Notes under the pieces: generated by a model | What the model saw: the letters and a program-made list of their open reading frames with translations, nothing else | Told to the model about the DNA's origin: nothing | Database searches by the model: none | Translations under genes and position numbers: made by a program | Assembly (NCBI RefSeq): GCF_913773995.1 | Contig: NZ_CAJYES010000028.1 | Span: 1-47,525, forward strand | Origin: an uncultured Pseudacidovorax sp. | Lineage (GTDB): Bacteria > Pseudomonadota > Gammaproteobacteria > Burkholderiales > Burkholderiaceae_C | DNA: 47,525 nt | Reading direction: 5' to 3' | Shown: positions 1 through 7,930 of the stretch, in pieces | Position numbering within the stretch: the stretch's first letter is position 1 | How the letters are laid out: each line of letters opens with the position of its first letter

Positions 1-165
1 GTCTCGCTGGCCTTCAACACCTCGCTGGGCAGCGCCGCGGGCCTGGTGGCGCGGCGCATGGCCGCAGGCGAAGGCAGTGCGCGCCTGCGCCAGCGGCTTC
101 TGGCCAGCGTGATGTTCGGCCTGGCGCTGCGGCTGCTGGTGATGGCGCGCCCTGCCGTGGCCTGA
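1..165 (+). CDS. LysE/RhtB-type exporter, C-terminal end (5' cut by window)
   Basis: An open frame enters at base 1 and stops at a TGA at 163-165, giving 54 residues. The peptide has a small-residue hydrophobic stretch (FNTSLGSAAGLVARR), a basic linker and a last hydrophobic helix (ASVMFGLALRLLV). This resembles the end of LysE/RhtB amino-acid exporters, where the last helix follows an Arg-rich loop. Such exporters expel amino acids or small metabolites through the inner membrane. Only the tail is visible, so the family is a tentative call and the substrate cannot be given. It lies 37 bases before the first PhzF gene on the same strand. Confidence 0.45.
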   Translation, partial: VSLAFNTSLGSAAGLVARRMAAGEGSARLRQRLLASVMFGLALRLLVMARPAVA

Positions 166-202
166 TCGCGCTTGCCTGGCGTACTTCCAAGCTCCAGACA
201 CC

Positions 203-1051
203 ATGAATGTCCAGCACATCGCCGCCTTCTCCGACGGCCCACGCGGCGGCAACCCGGCGGGCGTCGTGATCGGCGACAGCCTGCCCGACGACGGGCAGAT
301 GCAGCAGCTCGCCACCACGCTCGGCTATTCCGAAACCGTGTTCGCCGCGCCGATGGCGGACGGCACCTGGCGGGTGCGCTACTTCTCTCCGGCGTCCGAG
401 GTGCCTTTCTGCGGCCACGCCACCATCGCCCTGGGTGCCGCACTGGCGCGAGCGCACGGCGACGGGACGTTCGCGCTCGTGCTCAACGCCGCGCGGATCA
501 CGGTGGATGGACGCGGCGACCGCCAGTCGGCGGACGGCCTCATGCAGGCCGCGCTGCAGTCACCGCCCACGCGCAGCCAGCCCCTAGACGCCGCCTGGAA
601 GGCCGAGGCCCTCGCGCTGTTCGACCTGACCGAGCCCGACCTGGACCCGCGCCTTCCCCCGGCCCTGATCCACGGCGGCGCCGACCACTTTCTGCTGGCC
701 CTGCGGGACCGTCCCCGGCTGGCCGCCATGCGCTACGACTTCGAGACCGGGCGCGAACTGATGCAGCGTGCGGGTCTTGCGACGATCATGCTGGCGCATG
801 CCGAAGACGCCCGGCACTTCCATGTGCGCAACCCCTTCGCGGGCGGCGGCGTCTACGAAGACCCGGCCACCGGCGCCGCCGCCGCGGCGCTCGGCGGCTA
901 CCTGCGCGATCGGGGCTGGCCCCACGGCGGCACCATCTCGATCACGCAGGGCGAGGACATGGGCGTGCTCTGCCGCCTGCAGGCGGATATCGCCCACACG
1001 CCAGGCGCGTCGATCCGCGTGCGCGGAACCGCCCGCATGATGACCCTCTGA
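203..1051 (+). CDS. PhzF-family isomerase/epimerase-like protein (copy 1)
   Basis: 282 residues, the usual length for the PhzF/diaminopimelate-epimerase fold. Both pseudo-symmetric halves are visible: GNPAGVV near residue 17, SETVFAAP with the family's catalytic-position Glu at residue 44, CGHATIALG near residue 74, and DPATGAAAAALGGYL in the second half. PhzF of phenazine synthesis isomerises a dihydro-hydroxyanthranilate, but most members, probably including this one, have no known substrate, and no phenazine genes are nearby. Its neighbours are a GST-family gene 25 bases downstream and a second PhzF-family gene, which suggests small-molecule conversion rather than phenazine production. The ATG at 203 lacks a clear ribosome-binding site. 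Confidence 0.9.
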   Translation: MNVQHIAAFSDGPRGGNPAGVVIGDSLPDDGQMQQLATTLGYSETVFAAPMADGTWRVRYFSPASEVPFCGHATIALGAALARAHGDGTFALVLNAARITVDGRGDRQSADGLMQAALQSPPTRSQPLDAAWKAEALALFDLTEPDLDPRLPPALIHGGADHFLLALRDRPRLAAMRYDFETGRELMQRAGLATIMLAHAEDARHFHVRNPFAGGGVYEDPATGAAAAALGGYLRDRGWPHGGTISITQGEDMGVLCRLQADIAHTPGASIRVRGTARMMTL

Positions 1052-1076
1052 CCCGCTTCGACAAGGAAACCGACCC

Positions 1077-1718
1077 ATGCTCAATCTCTGGGGCCGCATC
1101 AGCTCGATCAATGTGCGCAAGGTGGTGTGGTGCGCGCAGGAACTCGGCCTGGACTTCCAGCGCACCGAGGCCGGCGGCGCCCACGGCCTGGTGCACACGC
1201 CCGAATACCTGGCCATGAACCCCAACGCGCTGGTGCCGCTGCTGCAGGACGGCGAGGGCGACGCCCGCTTCGTGCTGTGGGAAAGCAACGTCATCGTGCG
1301 CTACCTCTGCGCCCGCCATTCGCACGGGCTCATGTATCCCGAGCCGCTGGAGGCGCGCTTCGACGCCGAACGCTGGATGGACTGGCAGCAGACCACCCTG
1401 AACCCCGCGGGCCGCGATGCCTTCGTGCAGCTGGTGCGGGTGCCGGCGGCCGAGCGCGATGCGCAAGCCGTCGCCGCCTCCATCGCCGCCACCGAGCCGC
1501 TGATGGCCATGCTGGATGCCCACCTGGCTGGCCGCGACTTCATGACCGGCAAGCGCTTCACCATGGCCGACATCCCGGTCGCCTGCGAGGTGCACCGCTG
1601 GTTCGGCCTGCCGCCGGCCGAGTACCGCCGCCCTTCATGGCCCAACGTGGAGCGCTGGTTCGATGCGCTGCGCACCCGGCCGGCCGCCCTCGGCGTGCTG
1701 GATCTGGCGCTGGCCTGA
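1077..1718 (+). CDS. Glutathione S-transferase family protein
   Basis: 213 residues with the two-domain GST layout. The N-terminal thioredoxin-like domain begins MLNLWGRISSINVRKVVW, which supplies a Ser near residue 10 in the catalytic position of bacterial GSTs. NPNALVPLL carries the conserved cis-Pro, and WESNVIVRYL gives the Glu-Ser pair that holds the gamma-glutamyl group of glutathione. The C-terminal helical domain ends with FTMADIPVACEVHRWF, close to the family's D-x-x motif. It is probably cytosolic and conjugates or isomerises an electrophile; the substrate is unknown. AAGGAAA lies about 7-13 bases before the ATG. It sits between two PhzF-family genes and is probably co-transcribed with the first. 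Confidence 0.92.
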   Translation: MLNLWGRISSINVRKVVWCAQELGLDFQRTEAGGAHGLVHTPEYLAMNPNALVPLLQDGEGDARFVLWESNVIVRYLCARHSHGLMYPEPLEARFDAERWMDWQQTTLNPAGRDAFVQLVRVPAAERDAQAVAASIAATEPLMAMLDAHLAGRDFMTGKRFTMADIPVACEVHRWFGLPPAEYRRPSWPNVERWFDALRTRPAALGVLDLALA

Positions 1719-1823
1719 TCCGCTGCGGGCCCACCCGCGGCACCTGGCGCCCGACCCACGCCTGCAGGCGCCCCGGCGCCGCCCCACCGCTTCCTCCTTC
1801 ATTTCCGCTTCCCGATCCCCGCC

Positions 1824-2774
1824 ATGAGAACCCGCCGCTTCCGCCAGCCCGACGTCTTCACCGACACGCCCACCCGCGGCAATCCGGTCGCCGTGGTGCT
1901 GGACGGCCAGGACCTGGACGACGAGGCCATGCAGCGCTTCGCGCGCTGGACCAACCTCTCCGAGACCACCTTCGTGCTGCCGCCCACCGCCGAAGGCGCG
2001 GCCAGTGGCGCGGACTACCGGGTGCGCATCTTCACCCCCGGTGGCGAGCTGCCCTTCGCCGGCCATCCCACCCTGGGCACCTGCAGCGCCTGGCTCGCCC
2101 ACGGCGGCCGGCCGCGGCAGGCCGGACGCATCGTCCAACAATGCGCCATCGGCCTGGTGCCGATCCGCAACGAGGGTGAGCGCCTGGCCTTCGCCGCGCC
2201 GCCGCTGCAGCGCAGCGCGCCCAGCCCCATGCTGCTGTCCAAGGTGGCCGCGGCCCTGGGCCTGAAGGCCTCGCAGATCGAGGCCGCGCAGTGCCTGGAC
2301 AACGGCCCTGTCTGGCTGGGCCTGCTGCTGGACAGCCCCGACACCGTGCTGGCGCTGCGGCCGGACCATGCGGCGCTCAAGGCGCTGGGCCAGAAGGTGG
2401 GCGTGGCCGCGCGCATGGACGCCCAGGACGCCGATGCGCCGCCGCTCATCGGCCGCGCCAACCGCGAGGCCCGCGCCTTCGGTGCGCGCAGCAGCACAGC
2501 AGTCGCCGCAGCCGCGGCCGTGCCGTCGGTCGATCTGGAGGTGCGCGCCTTCGCCGCCCCCGTCGGCGTGGAAGAGGACCCCGTCACCGGCAGCCTCAAC
2601 GCCAGCCTGGCGCAGTGGCTCATCGCCGACGGACTGATGCCCACTCGCTACGTGGCGGGCCAGGGCCAGTGCCTGGGCCGAGACGGTCGGGTGCATGTCG
2701 CGCAGGACGCCTCGGGCCAGGTCTGGATCGGCGGTGACGTGGCCGACTGCATCGAGGGCCAGGTGCTGCTCTGA
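1824..2774 (+). CDS. PhzF-family isomerase/epimerase-like protein (copy 2)
   Basis: 316 residues. Motifs are GNPVAVVLDG near residue 19, LSETTFVLPP with the catalytic-position Glu at residue 47, FAGHPTLGTCSAW in the first half and EDPVTGSLNASLAQWL in the second half, the signature of the PhzF fold. It differs clearly from copy 1, so it is a paralogue rather than a recent duplicate. The predicted activity is isomerisation or epimerisation of a small acid; the substrate cannot be read from sequence. The 105 bases before it contain no gene and no obvious Shine-Dalgarno sequence. It lies 89 bases before a PLP-dependent dehydratase on the same strand. Confidence 0.9.
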   Translation: MRTRRFRQPDVFTDTPTRGNPVAVVLDGQDLDDEAMQRFARWTNLSETTFVLPPTAEGAASGADYRVRIFTPGGELPFAGHPTLGTCSAWLAHGGRPRQAGRIVQQCAIGLVPIRNEGERLAFAAPPLQRSAPSPMLLSKVAAALGLKASQIEAAQCLDNGPVWLGLLLDSPDTVLALRPDHAALKALGQKVGVAARMDAQDADAPPLIGRANREARAFGARSSTAVAAAAAVPSVDLEVRAFAAPVGVEEDPVTGSLNASLAQWLIADGLMPTRYVAGQGQCLGRDGRVHVAQDASGQVWIGGDVADCIEGQVLL

Positions 2775-2863
2775 CCCCAGCGCGCACCGGCCTCATCCGC
2801 ACCTTCCGGGCGCCCGACTGCCTTCTGCCCCGGCCCGTTCGCCCACACCTTCGAGGAGCCCCC

Positions 2864-3847
2864 ATGCGTTTCACGCCCGACGACATCGCGGCCGCACTGG
2901 CCACCGTGCGCACCGCCCTGCCGCCCACGCCGCAGTACCGCTGGCCCATGATCGAGCAGGCGCTGGGCACCGAGGCCTGGATCAAGCACGAGAACCACAC
3001 GCCCGTGGGCGCCTTCAAGCTGCGTGGCGGGCTGACCTATTTCGAGGAACTGCGCCGCACCCAGCCCGCGGTACGGCATGTGATCAGCGCCACGCGCGGC
3101 AACCATGGCCAGTCGGTCGGCTTCGCGGCCCGTCGGCACGGACTGAAGGCGACCATCGTGGTGCCACATGGCAACTCGGTCGAGAAGAACGCCGCCATGC
3201 GCGCGCTGGGCGTGGACCTGGTCGAGCACGGCGACGACTTCCAGGCGGCGGCCGACCATGCGGGCGCTTTGGCGGCGCAGCACGGGCTGCACCGCATTCC
3301 CTCCTTCCACCGCGAGCTGGTGCGCGGCGTGGCCACGGCCTACGTGGAATTCTTCGAGGCGACGAAGGCGGCCGGCGGCGCGCCGGACGTGCTCTTCGTG
3401 CCGATCGGGCTGGGCTCGGGCTTCGCCGGTGCCGCGGCGGCACGGGCCCACTGCGGCGTGTCCACGCGGCTGGTGGGCGTGGTGTCGGCGCATGCGGACG
3501 CCTGCCTGCAATCCTGGCGCAGCGGCACGCTGGTGGAATCGCCCGCCACCACGCGCATCGCCGACGGCATGGCCTGCCGCACGCCGGTGGCCGAGTCGGT
3601 GGCCGTCGTGCGCGCGGAGGCCGAGGACGTGGTGGCCGTCACCGACGACGAGGTGGCCGCGGCGATGCGGCTGCTCTACACCGCCACGCACAACGTGGCC
3701 GAGGGCGCCGGTGCCGCGGCGCTGGCGGCCGCATTGCAGCAGCGCGGTCGCTGGGCGGGCAAGCGCATCGGACTCGCACTGACCGGCGGCAATGTGGATG
3801 CGCCGCTTTTTGCCGAGGTGCTCGCCGCGGGCGTCGCAACGGGCTGA
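2864..3847 (+). CDS. Threonine/serine dehydratase-like PLP enzyme
   Basis: 327 residues, a fold-type II PLP enzyme. The cofactor lysine is in GAFKLRGG at about residue 52, RGNHGQSVGFAA is the loop that holds the substrate carboxylate, and LTGGNVDAP near the C-terminus is the phosphate or ring-nitrogen end motif. There is no C-terminal ACT domain, so it is not the isoleucine-inhibited biosynthetic IlvA type. It fits catabolic threonine/serine dehydratases or related hydroxy-amino-acid ammonia-lyases that give a 2-oxo acid and ammonia. GAGGAG at 2853-2858 sits 5 bases before the ATG and supports this start. Substrate preference is not visible. Confidence 0.88.
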   Translation: MRFTPDDIAAALATVRTALPPTPQYRWPMIEQALGTEAWIKHENHTPVGAFKLRGGLTYFEELRRTQPAVRHVISATRGNHGQSVGFAARRHGLKATIVVPHGNSVEKNAAMRALGVDLVEHGDDFQAAADHAGALAAQHGLHRIPSFHRELVRGVATAYVEFFEATKAAGGAPDVLFVPIGLGSGFAGAAAARAHCGVSTRLVGVVSAHADACLQSWRSGTLVESPATTRIADGMACRTPVAESVAVVRAEAEDVVAVTDDEVAAAMRLLYTATHNVAEGAGAAALAAALQQRGRWAGKRIGLALTGGNVDAPLFAEVLAAGVATG

Positions 3848-3859
3848 GGATTGCGTCCC

Positions 3860-3879
3860 CTCTCCCGCAGGCGGGAGGG
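3860..3879. terminator. Hairpin downstream of the dehydratase gene, terminator-like
   Basis: An 8-bp stem with one T-G wobble (CCTCTCCCG-type arm at 3860-3867, CGGGAGGG at 3872-3879) closes a 4-base loop 13 bases after the dehydratase stop. There is no following T-run, so intrinsic termination is uncertain. The sequence also looks like the short GC-rich palindromes scattered in many high-GC genomes. Confidence 0.4.
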
Positions 3880-3954
3880 ACCAGGACGGGTCACCGAAGC
3901 GACGGCCACCGCGCCCGCCGTCCCACGCGCGACAAGCGCCGCACGCCCGCTTTG

Positions 3955-3971
3955 GACAATCGCCGGCCATG
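3955..3971 (+). promoter_or_regulatory. -10-like GACAAT placed for a leaderless start
   Basis: GACAAT at 3955-3960 ends 8 bases before the ATG at 3969. A transcript starting the usual 6-8 bases after a -10 element would begin at or next to the start codon. No Shine-Dalgarno sequence is present. The -35 region is weak. Confidence 0.45.
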
Positions 3972-4643
3972 GGAACGCTCTACCTCGTGCGCCACGGCCA
4001 GGCCTCCTTCGGCTCCGACGATTACGACCGCCTCAGCGAACTCGGCCACCGCCAGGCCGAGCGGCTGGGCGAGTACTGGCGCGAGCGCGGAATGACTTTC
4101 GACGCCGTCATCACCGGCACCCTGCGCCGCCACCGCGAGACCTGGGAAGGCATCGCCCGCGGCATGCAGCTGCCGCCGCAGGACGTGCTGCCCTGGCCGG
4201 GCCTGAACGAATACGACAGCGAGGCGGTGGTCGCCACCATCCATCCGGAGAAGCTGCCCAAGGCCGACACGCCCGAGCTGTACAAGGCCCACTTCCGCCT
4301 GCTGCGCCAGGGCCTGGCCGCCTGGATGAACGGGCAGGCCGCGCCGGTGGGCATGCCGAGCTACGTGGACTTCCTGGCGGGCGTGACGACCGCGCTGGAC
4401 CATGTGCGCGACCGCCACCACGGCGCGAAGGTGCTGGTGGTGAGCAGCGGCGGGCCGATCTCGACGGCGGTGGGCCATGTGCTGGGCACCTCGCCCGAGA
4501 CCACCATCGAGCTGAACCTGCGCATCCGCAACACGGCGGTCACCGAATTTGCGTTCACCCCGAAGCGGCACATGCTGGTGACCTACAACACGCTGCCGCA
4601 TCTGGATGGACCTGCCTACGACGACTGGGTCACGTACGCATGA
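3969..4643 (+). CDS. Histidine phosphatase (phosphoglycerate-mutase-like) family protein
   Basis: 224 residues. LVRHGQAS at the N-terminus gives the RHG core with the phospho-accepting His at residue 9, followed by LSELGHRQAERLG, and a second conserved region VSSGGPISTAVG where the family usually has a His. The fold transfers or removes phosphate through a phosphohistidine in the cytoplasm. The substrate is unknown, and SixA-, CobC- or PGM-like roles cannot be told apart here. An open frame extends upstream to 3792, but this start is chosen because the RHG motif must sit next to the N-terminus and because a GACAAT -10-like element lies just upstream. Confidence 0.88.
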   Translation: MGTLYLVRHGQASFGSDDYDRLSELGHRQAERLGEYWRERGMTFDAVITGTLRRHRETWEGIARGMQLPPQDVLPWPGLNEYDSEAVVATIHPEKLPKADTPELYKAHFRLLRQGLAAWMNGQAAPVGMPSYVDFLAGVTTALDHVRDRHHGAKVLVVSSGGPISTAVGHVLGTSPETTIELNLRIRNTAVTEFAFTPKRHMLVTYNTLPHLDGPAYDDWVTYA

Positions 4644-4685
4644 GCAGTTGAGCGCGCCTTGGCCGCGCCCTGATGGGTACCGAAT

Positions 4686-5021
4686 TCAGGCTGACGCCGG
4701 TGGCTCCGCCGTGGCCTCGGCCAGCCAGCGCAGGTAGGCCGGCGAGCCGGCCGTGATGGGCAGTTGCACCACCTCGGGCACCGCATAGCTGTGCCTGTCG
4801 TGGATCAACGCCTGCAGTGCCTCGAAGCGGCCCGCGCGCGTCTTGCAGATCAGCAGCCACTCGGGCTCGCGGCGCGTTTCGCCTTCCCAGCGGTAGACGC
4901 TGCGCACCCGCTGGATCTGCACGCAGGCCGCCAGGCCCGCCTCGACCATCGCGCCGGCCAGGTCCTCGGCTTCTTCCTCGGTACCGGCCGTGGTCATCAC
5001 CACGCATGCGGTGTCGGTCAT
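4686..5021 (-). CDS. cutA: Divalent-cation tolerance protein CutA
   Basis: 111 residues, the normal length of CutA1. It matches the family over its whole length: VVMTTAGTEEEAEDLA, AACVQIQRVRSVYRWEG, EWLLICKTR, and AVPEVVQLPITAGSPAYLRW near the end. CutA forms a very stable trimer related to PII proteins. It has been linked to copper or divalent-metal tolerance in E. coli, but its molecular job is still unclear. It starts only 4 bases after the upstream membrane-protein gene, so the two are probably co-transcribed, perhaps also with the histidine kinase. It converges on the histidine phosphatase gene. Confidence 0.93.
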   Translation of the reverse strand: MTDTACVVMTTAGTEEEAEDLAGAMVEAGLAACVQIQRVRSVYRWEGETRREPEWLLICKTRAGRFEALQALIHDRHSYAVPEVVQLPITAGSPAYLRWLAEATAEPPASA

Positions 5022-5025
5022 GGCT

Positions 5026-5277
5026 TCAGCGGCGGCGGCCGGCCACCATGCCCCAGACGAACAGCAGGACGATGGCGCCGATCACCGAGGCGATGAAGCC
5101 GGCCGGCTGGCCCACCGTGTACCAGCCCATGGCCTGGCCGAGGTAGGTGGCGATGAAGGAGCCCACGATGCCGATCAGCGTGGTGACGATGAAGCCCGCC
5201 GAGTCGTCGCCCGGCTTGATGGCGCGCGCCACGAGGCCGACGATGAAGCCGATGAGGATGGTGCCGATGATGCCCAT
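5026..5277 (-). CDS. GlsB/YeaQ/YmgE-family small membrane protein
   Basis: 83 residues and almost entirely hydrophobic, with three predicted membrane segments: GIIGTILIGFIVGLVARAI, a middle segment around FIVTTLIGIVGSFIATYLG and a last one around GFIASVIGAIVLLFVWG. The Gly-rich pattern is the transglycosylase-associated (GlsB/YeaQ) family, found in inner membranes and often induced by general stress; no catalytic role is proven. The start is fixed by AAGGAG centred about 5286-5291, 7-8 bases before the ATG at 5277. A longer open frame upstream is read-through of the same frame without coding character. It follows the kinase gene by 49 bases. Confidence 0.9.
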   Translation of the reverse strand: MGIIGTILIGFIVGLVARAIKPGDDSAGFIVTTLIGIVGSFIATYLGQAMGWYTVGQPAGFIASVIGAIVLLFVWGMVAGRRR

Positions 5278-5326
5278 GGTGATCTCCTTGAAGGGTTTGG
5301 AAAGGGATGAGGGGAAAGCAGGTCGC

Positions 5327-7021
5327 TCAGTGCAGGGTACCGGGATTGCCGCCCGCCGCTGCAGGCGCCAATGCCTGGGCCACGCAGGCCGCGAGCGCAG
5401 AAATCTCGAAGGGCTTGATGAGGATGGACTGCGTGCCCAGCACGCGTCCCACCTGCGCCATGTCCGCATAGCCGGTGGCCAGCACCACGGGCACGGCGCC
5501 CACGCGCTCGCGCGCATGCACGATGAACTCGGCGCCGGTCATGCCGGGCATGGCGTAGTCCACCACCATCAGGTCGGGCCGCGCCTGGGCGCCCAGCACC
5601 TCCAGGCCCTGCCGGCCGTCCGCGGCCTGGATGACGCGGCAGCCCAGCAGCGCCAGGCTGTCGGCGATCACGCGGCGGACCTCGGCGTCGTCCTCCACCA
5701 CCAGCACCGAGCGGCCGGCGGCCAGCGCCTGAACCTCGGCCTCGGGCGGCGGCGGCGCGTCGGCGGCCGGGGCGGCCACCGCGGGAAAGAGCAGGTCCAC
5801 CCGGGTGCCCTGGCCTTCCACACTGTCGATGGCGGCTTCGCCCCCCGATTGCAGGGCGAAGCCATACACCTGGCTCAGGCCCAGGCCGCTGCCGCTGCCC
5901 AGTGGCTTGGTGGTGAAGAAGGGATCAAAGACTTGGCCGAGCACGCCGGCCGGGATGCCGGCGCCGGTGTCCTGCACCTGCACGGCCACATAGTCGCCGC
6001 CGGGCAGGCCGCCCGCAGCCTCGCGCTGCACATGCCCGGTGCGCACCGTGAGCACGCCGCCGGCCGTCATGGCCTCGCGCGCATTCACTGCCAGGTTGAT
6101 CAAGGCCATCTCCAGCTGGCTGGCGTCCAGCACGGCCCAGCAGGGGGCCGGATCGAGCGCCAGCTCCACCCGGACGGCAGAGCCGACCGAGACGGCGATC
6201 AGCTCGCGCATGCCCTCGATCAGCGCGTTCACGTCCGACAGCCGCGGCAGCAGCGACTGCTTGCGCGAGAAGGACAGCAACTGACTGGTCAGGCGCGCAC
6301 CCTTGGCCACGGCGCCGCGGGCGCGTCCGCTGATCTCCTGCACCTTGGCCTCCTTGGAGATGCGGCCGAGCAGGTCCAGGTTCATCTGCACCACGTGCAG
6401 CAGGTTGTTGAAGTCATGGGCGATGCCGCCGGTGAGCCGGCCGACGGCTTCCATCTTCTGCGCCTGCAGCAGGGCGGCCTGCGCGCGCTCGCGCTCGCCG
6501 ATCTCGGCCATGAGCCGGTCATTGGCACCGGCAAGCTCGCGCGTGCGCTCGGCAATGCGCGCCTCCAGCCCCGTGTTCAGGCGCTGCACCTCGGCGCGCG
6601 CCGCCTCCAGCTGTTCGATCTGCTGGCGCATCGTGTACTGGCGGTGGCGCTGTCGAACGGCGGCGTGGACCGCGCGCGTCAGCGTCTCGTCGCAGGCGGG
6701 ATGGTCGACCACCACTACATTGCCGAGCTCGCGCAGCCGCGCCATGGCCTCGGGCGTGTGCCTGTCCTGACTCATCAGCACGACGAAGGGAAAGTCCGAC
6801 CATGCCGGCTGGGCCGACAGCCAGGTTTGCAGCGTCGCTTCGGGCAGCAGGGACAGGGAGGGGCGGGTCAGCAGAGCGGCGGCAGCGCCTTCCTGCAGAT
6901 GCGTCATGAGCATCGCCAGAGAAGGACAGCCCACGGCGTTGAGCCCCAGGCCGCGCGCGATGCGGGCCAGCAGGTCGGCGTCTTCCGCCTCCGGCGCATG
7001 GATGAGAACCCGGCGCTCCAT
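5327..7021 (-). CDS. Hybrid sensor histidine kinase with degenerate N-terminal receiver
   Basis: 564 residues with no membrane segment, so cytosolic. Residues about 1-125 resemble a receiver fold but lack the Asp pocket, the phospho-acceptor Asp and the switch Lys (VVVVDHPACD in the Lys region). A coiled coil follows to about residue 190. The HisKA motif GGIAHDFNNLL has its His near residue 203, and LINLAVNAREAM is the N-box of the ATPase. A C-terminal receiver starts at SVLVVEDDAEVRRV, with its acceptor Asp in MVVDYAMPGMTG near residue 487 and Lys in ILIKPF. Probably it autophosphorylates and passes phosphate to its own receiver; the input signal is not visible. It lies upstream of the glsB-like and cutA genes. 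Confidence 0.92.
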   Translation of the reverse strand: MERRVLIHAPEAEDADLLARIARGLGLNAVGCPSLAMLMTHLQEGAAAALLTRPSLSLLPEATLQTWLSAQPAWSDFPFVVLMSQDRHTPEAMARLRELGNVVVVDHPACDETLTRAVHAAVRQRHRQYTMRQQIEQLEAARAEVQRLNTGLEARIAERTRELAGANDRLMAEIGERERAQAALLQAQKMEAVGRLTGGIAHDFNNLLHVVQMNLDLLGRISKEAKVQEISGRARGAVAKGARLTSQLLSFSRKQSLLPRLSDVNALIEGMRELIAVSVGSAVRVELALDPAPCWAVLDASQLEMALINLAVNAREAMTAGGVLTVRTGHVQREAAGGLPGGDYVAVQVQDTGAGIPAGVLGQVFDPFFTTKPLGSGSGLGLSQVYGFALQSGGEAAIDSVEGQGTRVDLLFPAVAAPAADAPPPPEAEVQALAAGRSVLVVEDDAEVRRVIADSLALLGCRVIQAADGRQGLEVLGAQARPDLMVVDYAMPGMTGAEFIVHARERVGAVPVVLATGYADMAQVGRVLGTQSILIKPFEISALAACVAQALAPAAAGGNPGTLH

Positions 7022-7151
7022 GACTCAGCGTGTGGCCACGGCCTCGGGATCGACGACACACACGGCAGGGCAGCAGGACATGAAGGCAGGAAAACCGGAC
7101 AACGAAAAACCAACGCGACCATGCGTCTCGCGGGACAGCGCAACGGGCGTA

Positions 7152-7197
7152 ATGTAGGGAGGGCGTCCGGCGGCGCGTGTCGCTCGAAGTCCTACAT
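7152..7197. promoter_or_regulatory. Inverted repeat ATGTAGG / CCTACAT between kinase and YbhB genes
   Basis: ATGTAGG at 7152-7158 and its exact complement CCTACAT at 7191-7197 lie in the 208-base divergent gap (7022-7229) between the kinase (-) and the YbhB-like gene (+). The half-sites are 39 bp apart. This could be a regulator site or chance; no other gene-like signal is seen in the gap. Confidence 0.3.
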
Positions 7198-7217
7198 CCG
7201 TGTGGGCCAGTTGCGCC

Positions 7218-7232
7218 TACCTTGGCGCCATG
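7218..7232 (+). promoter_or_regulatory. -10-like TACCTT placed for a leaderless start
   Basis: TACCTT at 7218-7223 ends 6 bases before the ATG at 7230, with no Shine-Dalgarno sequence between. The spacing matches that seen before the phosphatase, alaX and hemE genes. Confidence 0.4.
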
Positions 7233-7850
7233 CTCGAAAAACTTCCTGGGGCCATCGGCCAGGCGCTGGCCGGCGTACGCGCCGGCCTGGACGACATCGT
7301 CTTCAACACGGTGGGCCTGCGCGCGGGCCACGGCACGCTGCAGCTGACCAGCCTGGCCTTCGGGGACCATGCGCCGATTCCACAGCGCTACACGGCCGAC
7401 GGCGAGGGGATCTCCCCGCCGCTGGCCTGGACCGGCGTGCCGGCCGGCGTGGCAGAGCTGGTGCTGATCGTGGAAGACGCCGATTCGCCCACGCCGCATC
7501 CGCTGGTGCATGCCATCGCGGTGGACCTGCCGCCCGAGGACGGCCACCTGGCCGAAGGCGCCTGGCCCAGCCCGGACCACGAGGGCGCGGGCCTGCATGC
7601 CGGCCGCAATTCCTACCTGCAAGCCGCCTGGCTGCCTCCCGATCCGCCGCCGGGCCATGGGCCGCACCGCTATGCCTTCCAGCTCTATGCCCTGGCCGAA
7701 GGCGAGGCCTGGGGCGATACGCCGGGCCGCGACGCGCTTGTGGAGGCCATCCAGGCGCGGGCCGTCGCCAGCGGCCTGCTGATCGGCACCTACGAGCGGG
7801 GCGACGGCAGCATTCCGGTGGGAGACGCGCCGGCCGTGGCCGCCGGCTGA
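7230..7850 (+). CDS. YbhB/YbcL family (PEBP, Raf-kinase-inhibitor-like) protein
   Basis: 206 residues, longer than the usual 150-180 because of an extra N-terminal helix-like segment (LEKLPGAIGQALAGVRAG). The PEBP core begins at LQLTSLAF, with FGDHAPIPQRYTADGEGISP, the ligand-pocket motif VEDADSPTPHPLVHAIAVDLP and a C-terminal YAFQLYAL region. PEBP-fold proteins bind anionic or phosphate-bearing ligands; the function of bacterial members is poorly known. It has no signal peptide. A start 30 bases further up is possible, but the ATG at 7230 fits the -10-like TACCTT. It converges on the creatininase-family gene. Confidence 0.9.
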   Translation: MLEKLPGAIGQALAGVRAGLDDIVFNTVGLRAGHGTLQLTSLAFGDHAPIPQRYTADGEGISPPLAWTGVPAGVAELVLIVEDADSPTPHPLVHAIAVDLPPEDGHLAEGAWPSPDHEGAGLHAGRNSYLQAAWLPPDPPPGHGPHRYAFQLYALAEGEAWGDTPGRDALVEAIQARAVASGLLIGTYERGDGSIPVGDAPAVAAG

Positions 7851-7885
7851 ACGGACGACCGGCGGCCGCCCGTATCCCGCACAGA

Positions 7886-7918
7886 GTCGGCAGGGATCGC
7901 GACCCTCGACAGGCCGAC
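7886..7918. terminator. Possible bidirectional hairpin between convergent genes
   Basis: GTCGGC (7886-7891) can pair with GCCGAC (7913-7918), and AGGG (7892-7895) with CCCT (7903-7906), inside the 80-base gap between two convergent genes. There is no T-run, so a terminator role is only suggested by position. Confidence 0.3.
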
Positions 7919-7930
7919 GACAGAAATCAC

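Noticed and set aside
203-2774. Phenazine biosynthesis cluster
   Set aside because: Only PhzF-fold proteins are present; no phzA/B, C, D, E or G-like genes are seen, and PhzF homologues of unknown role are common.
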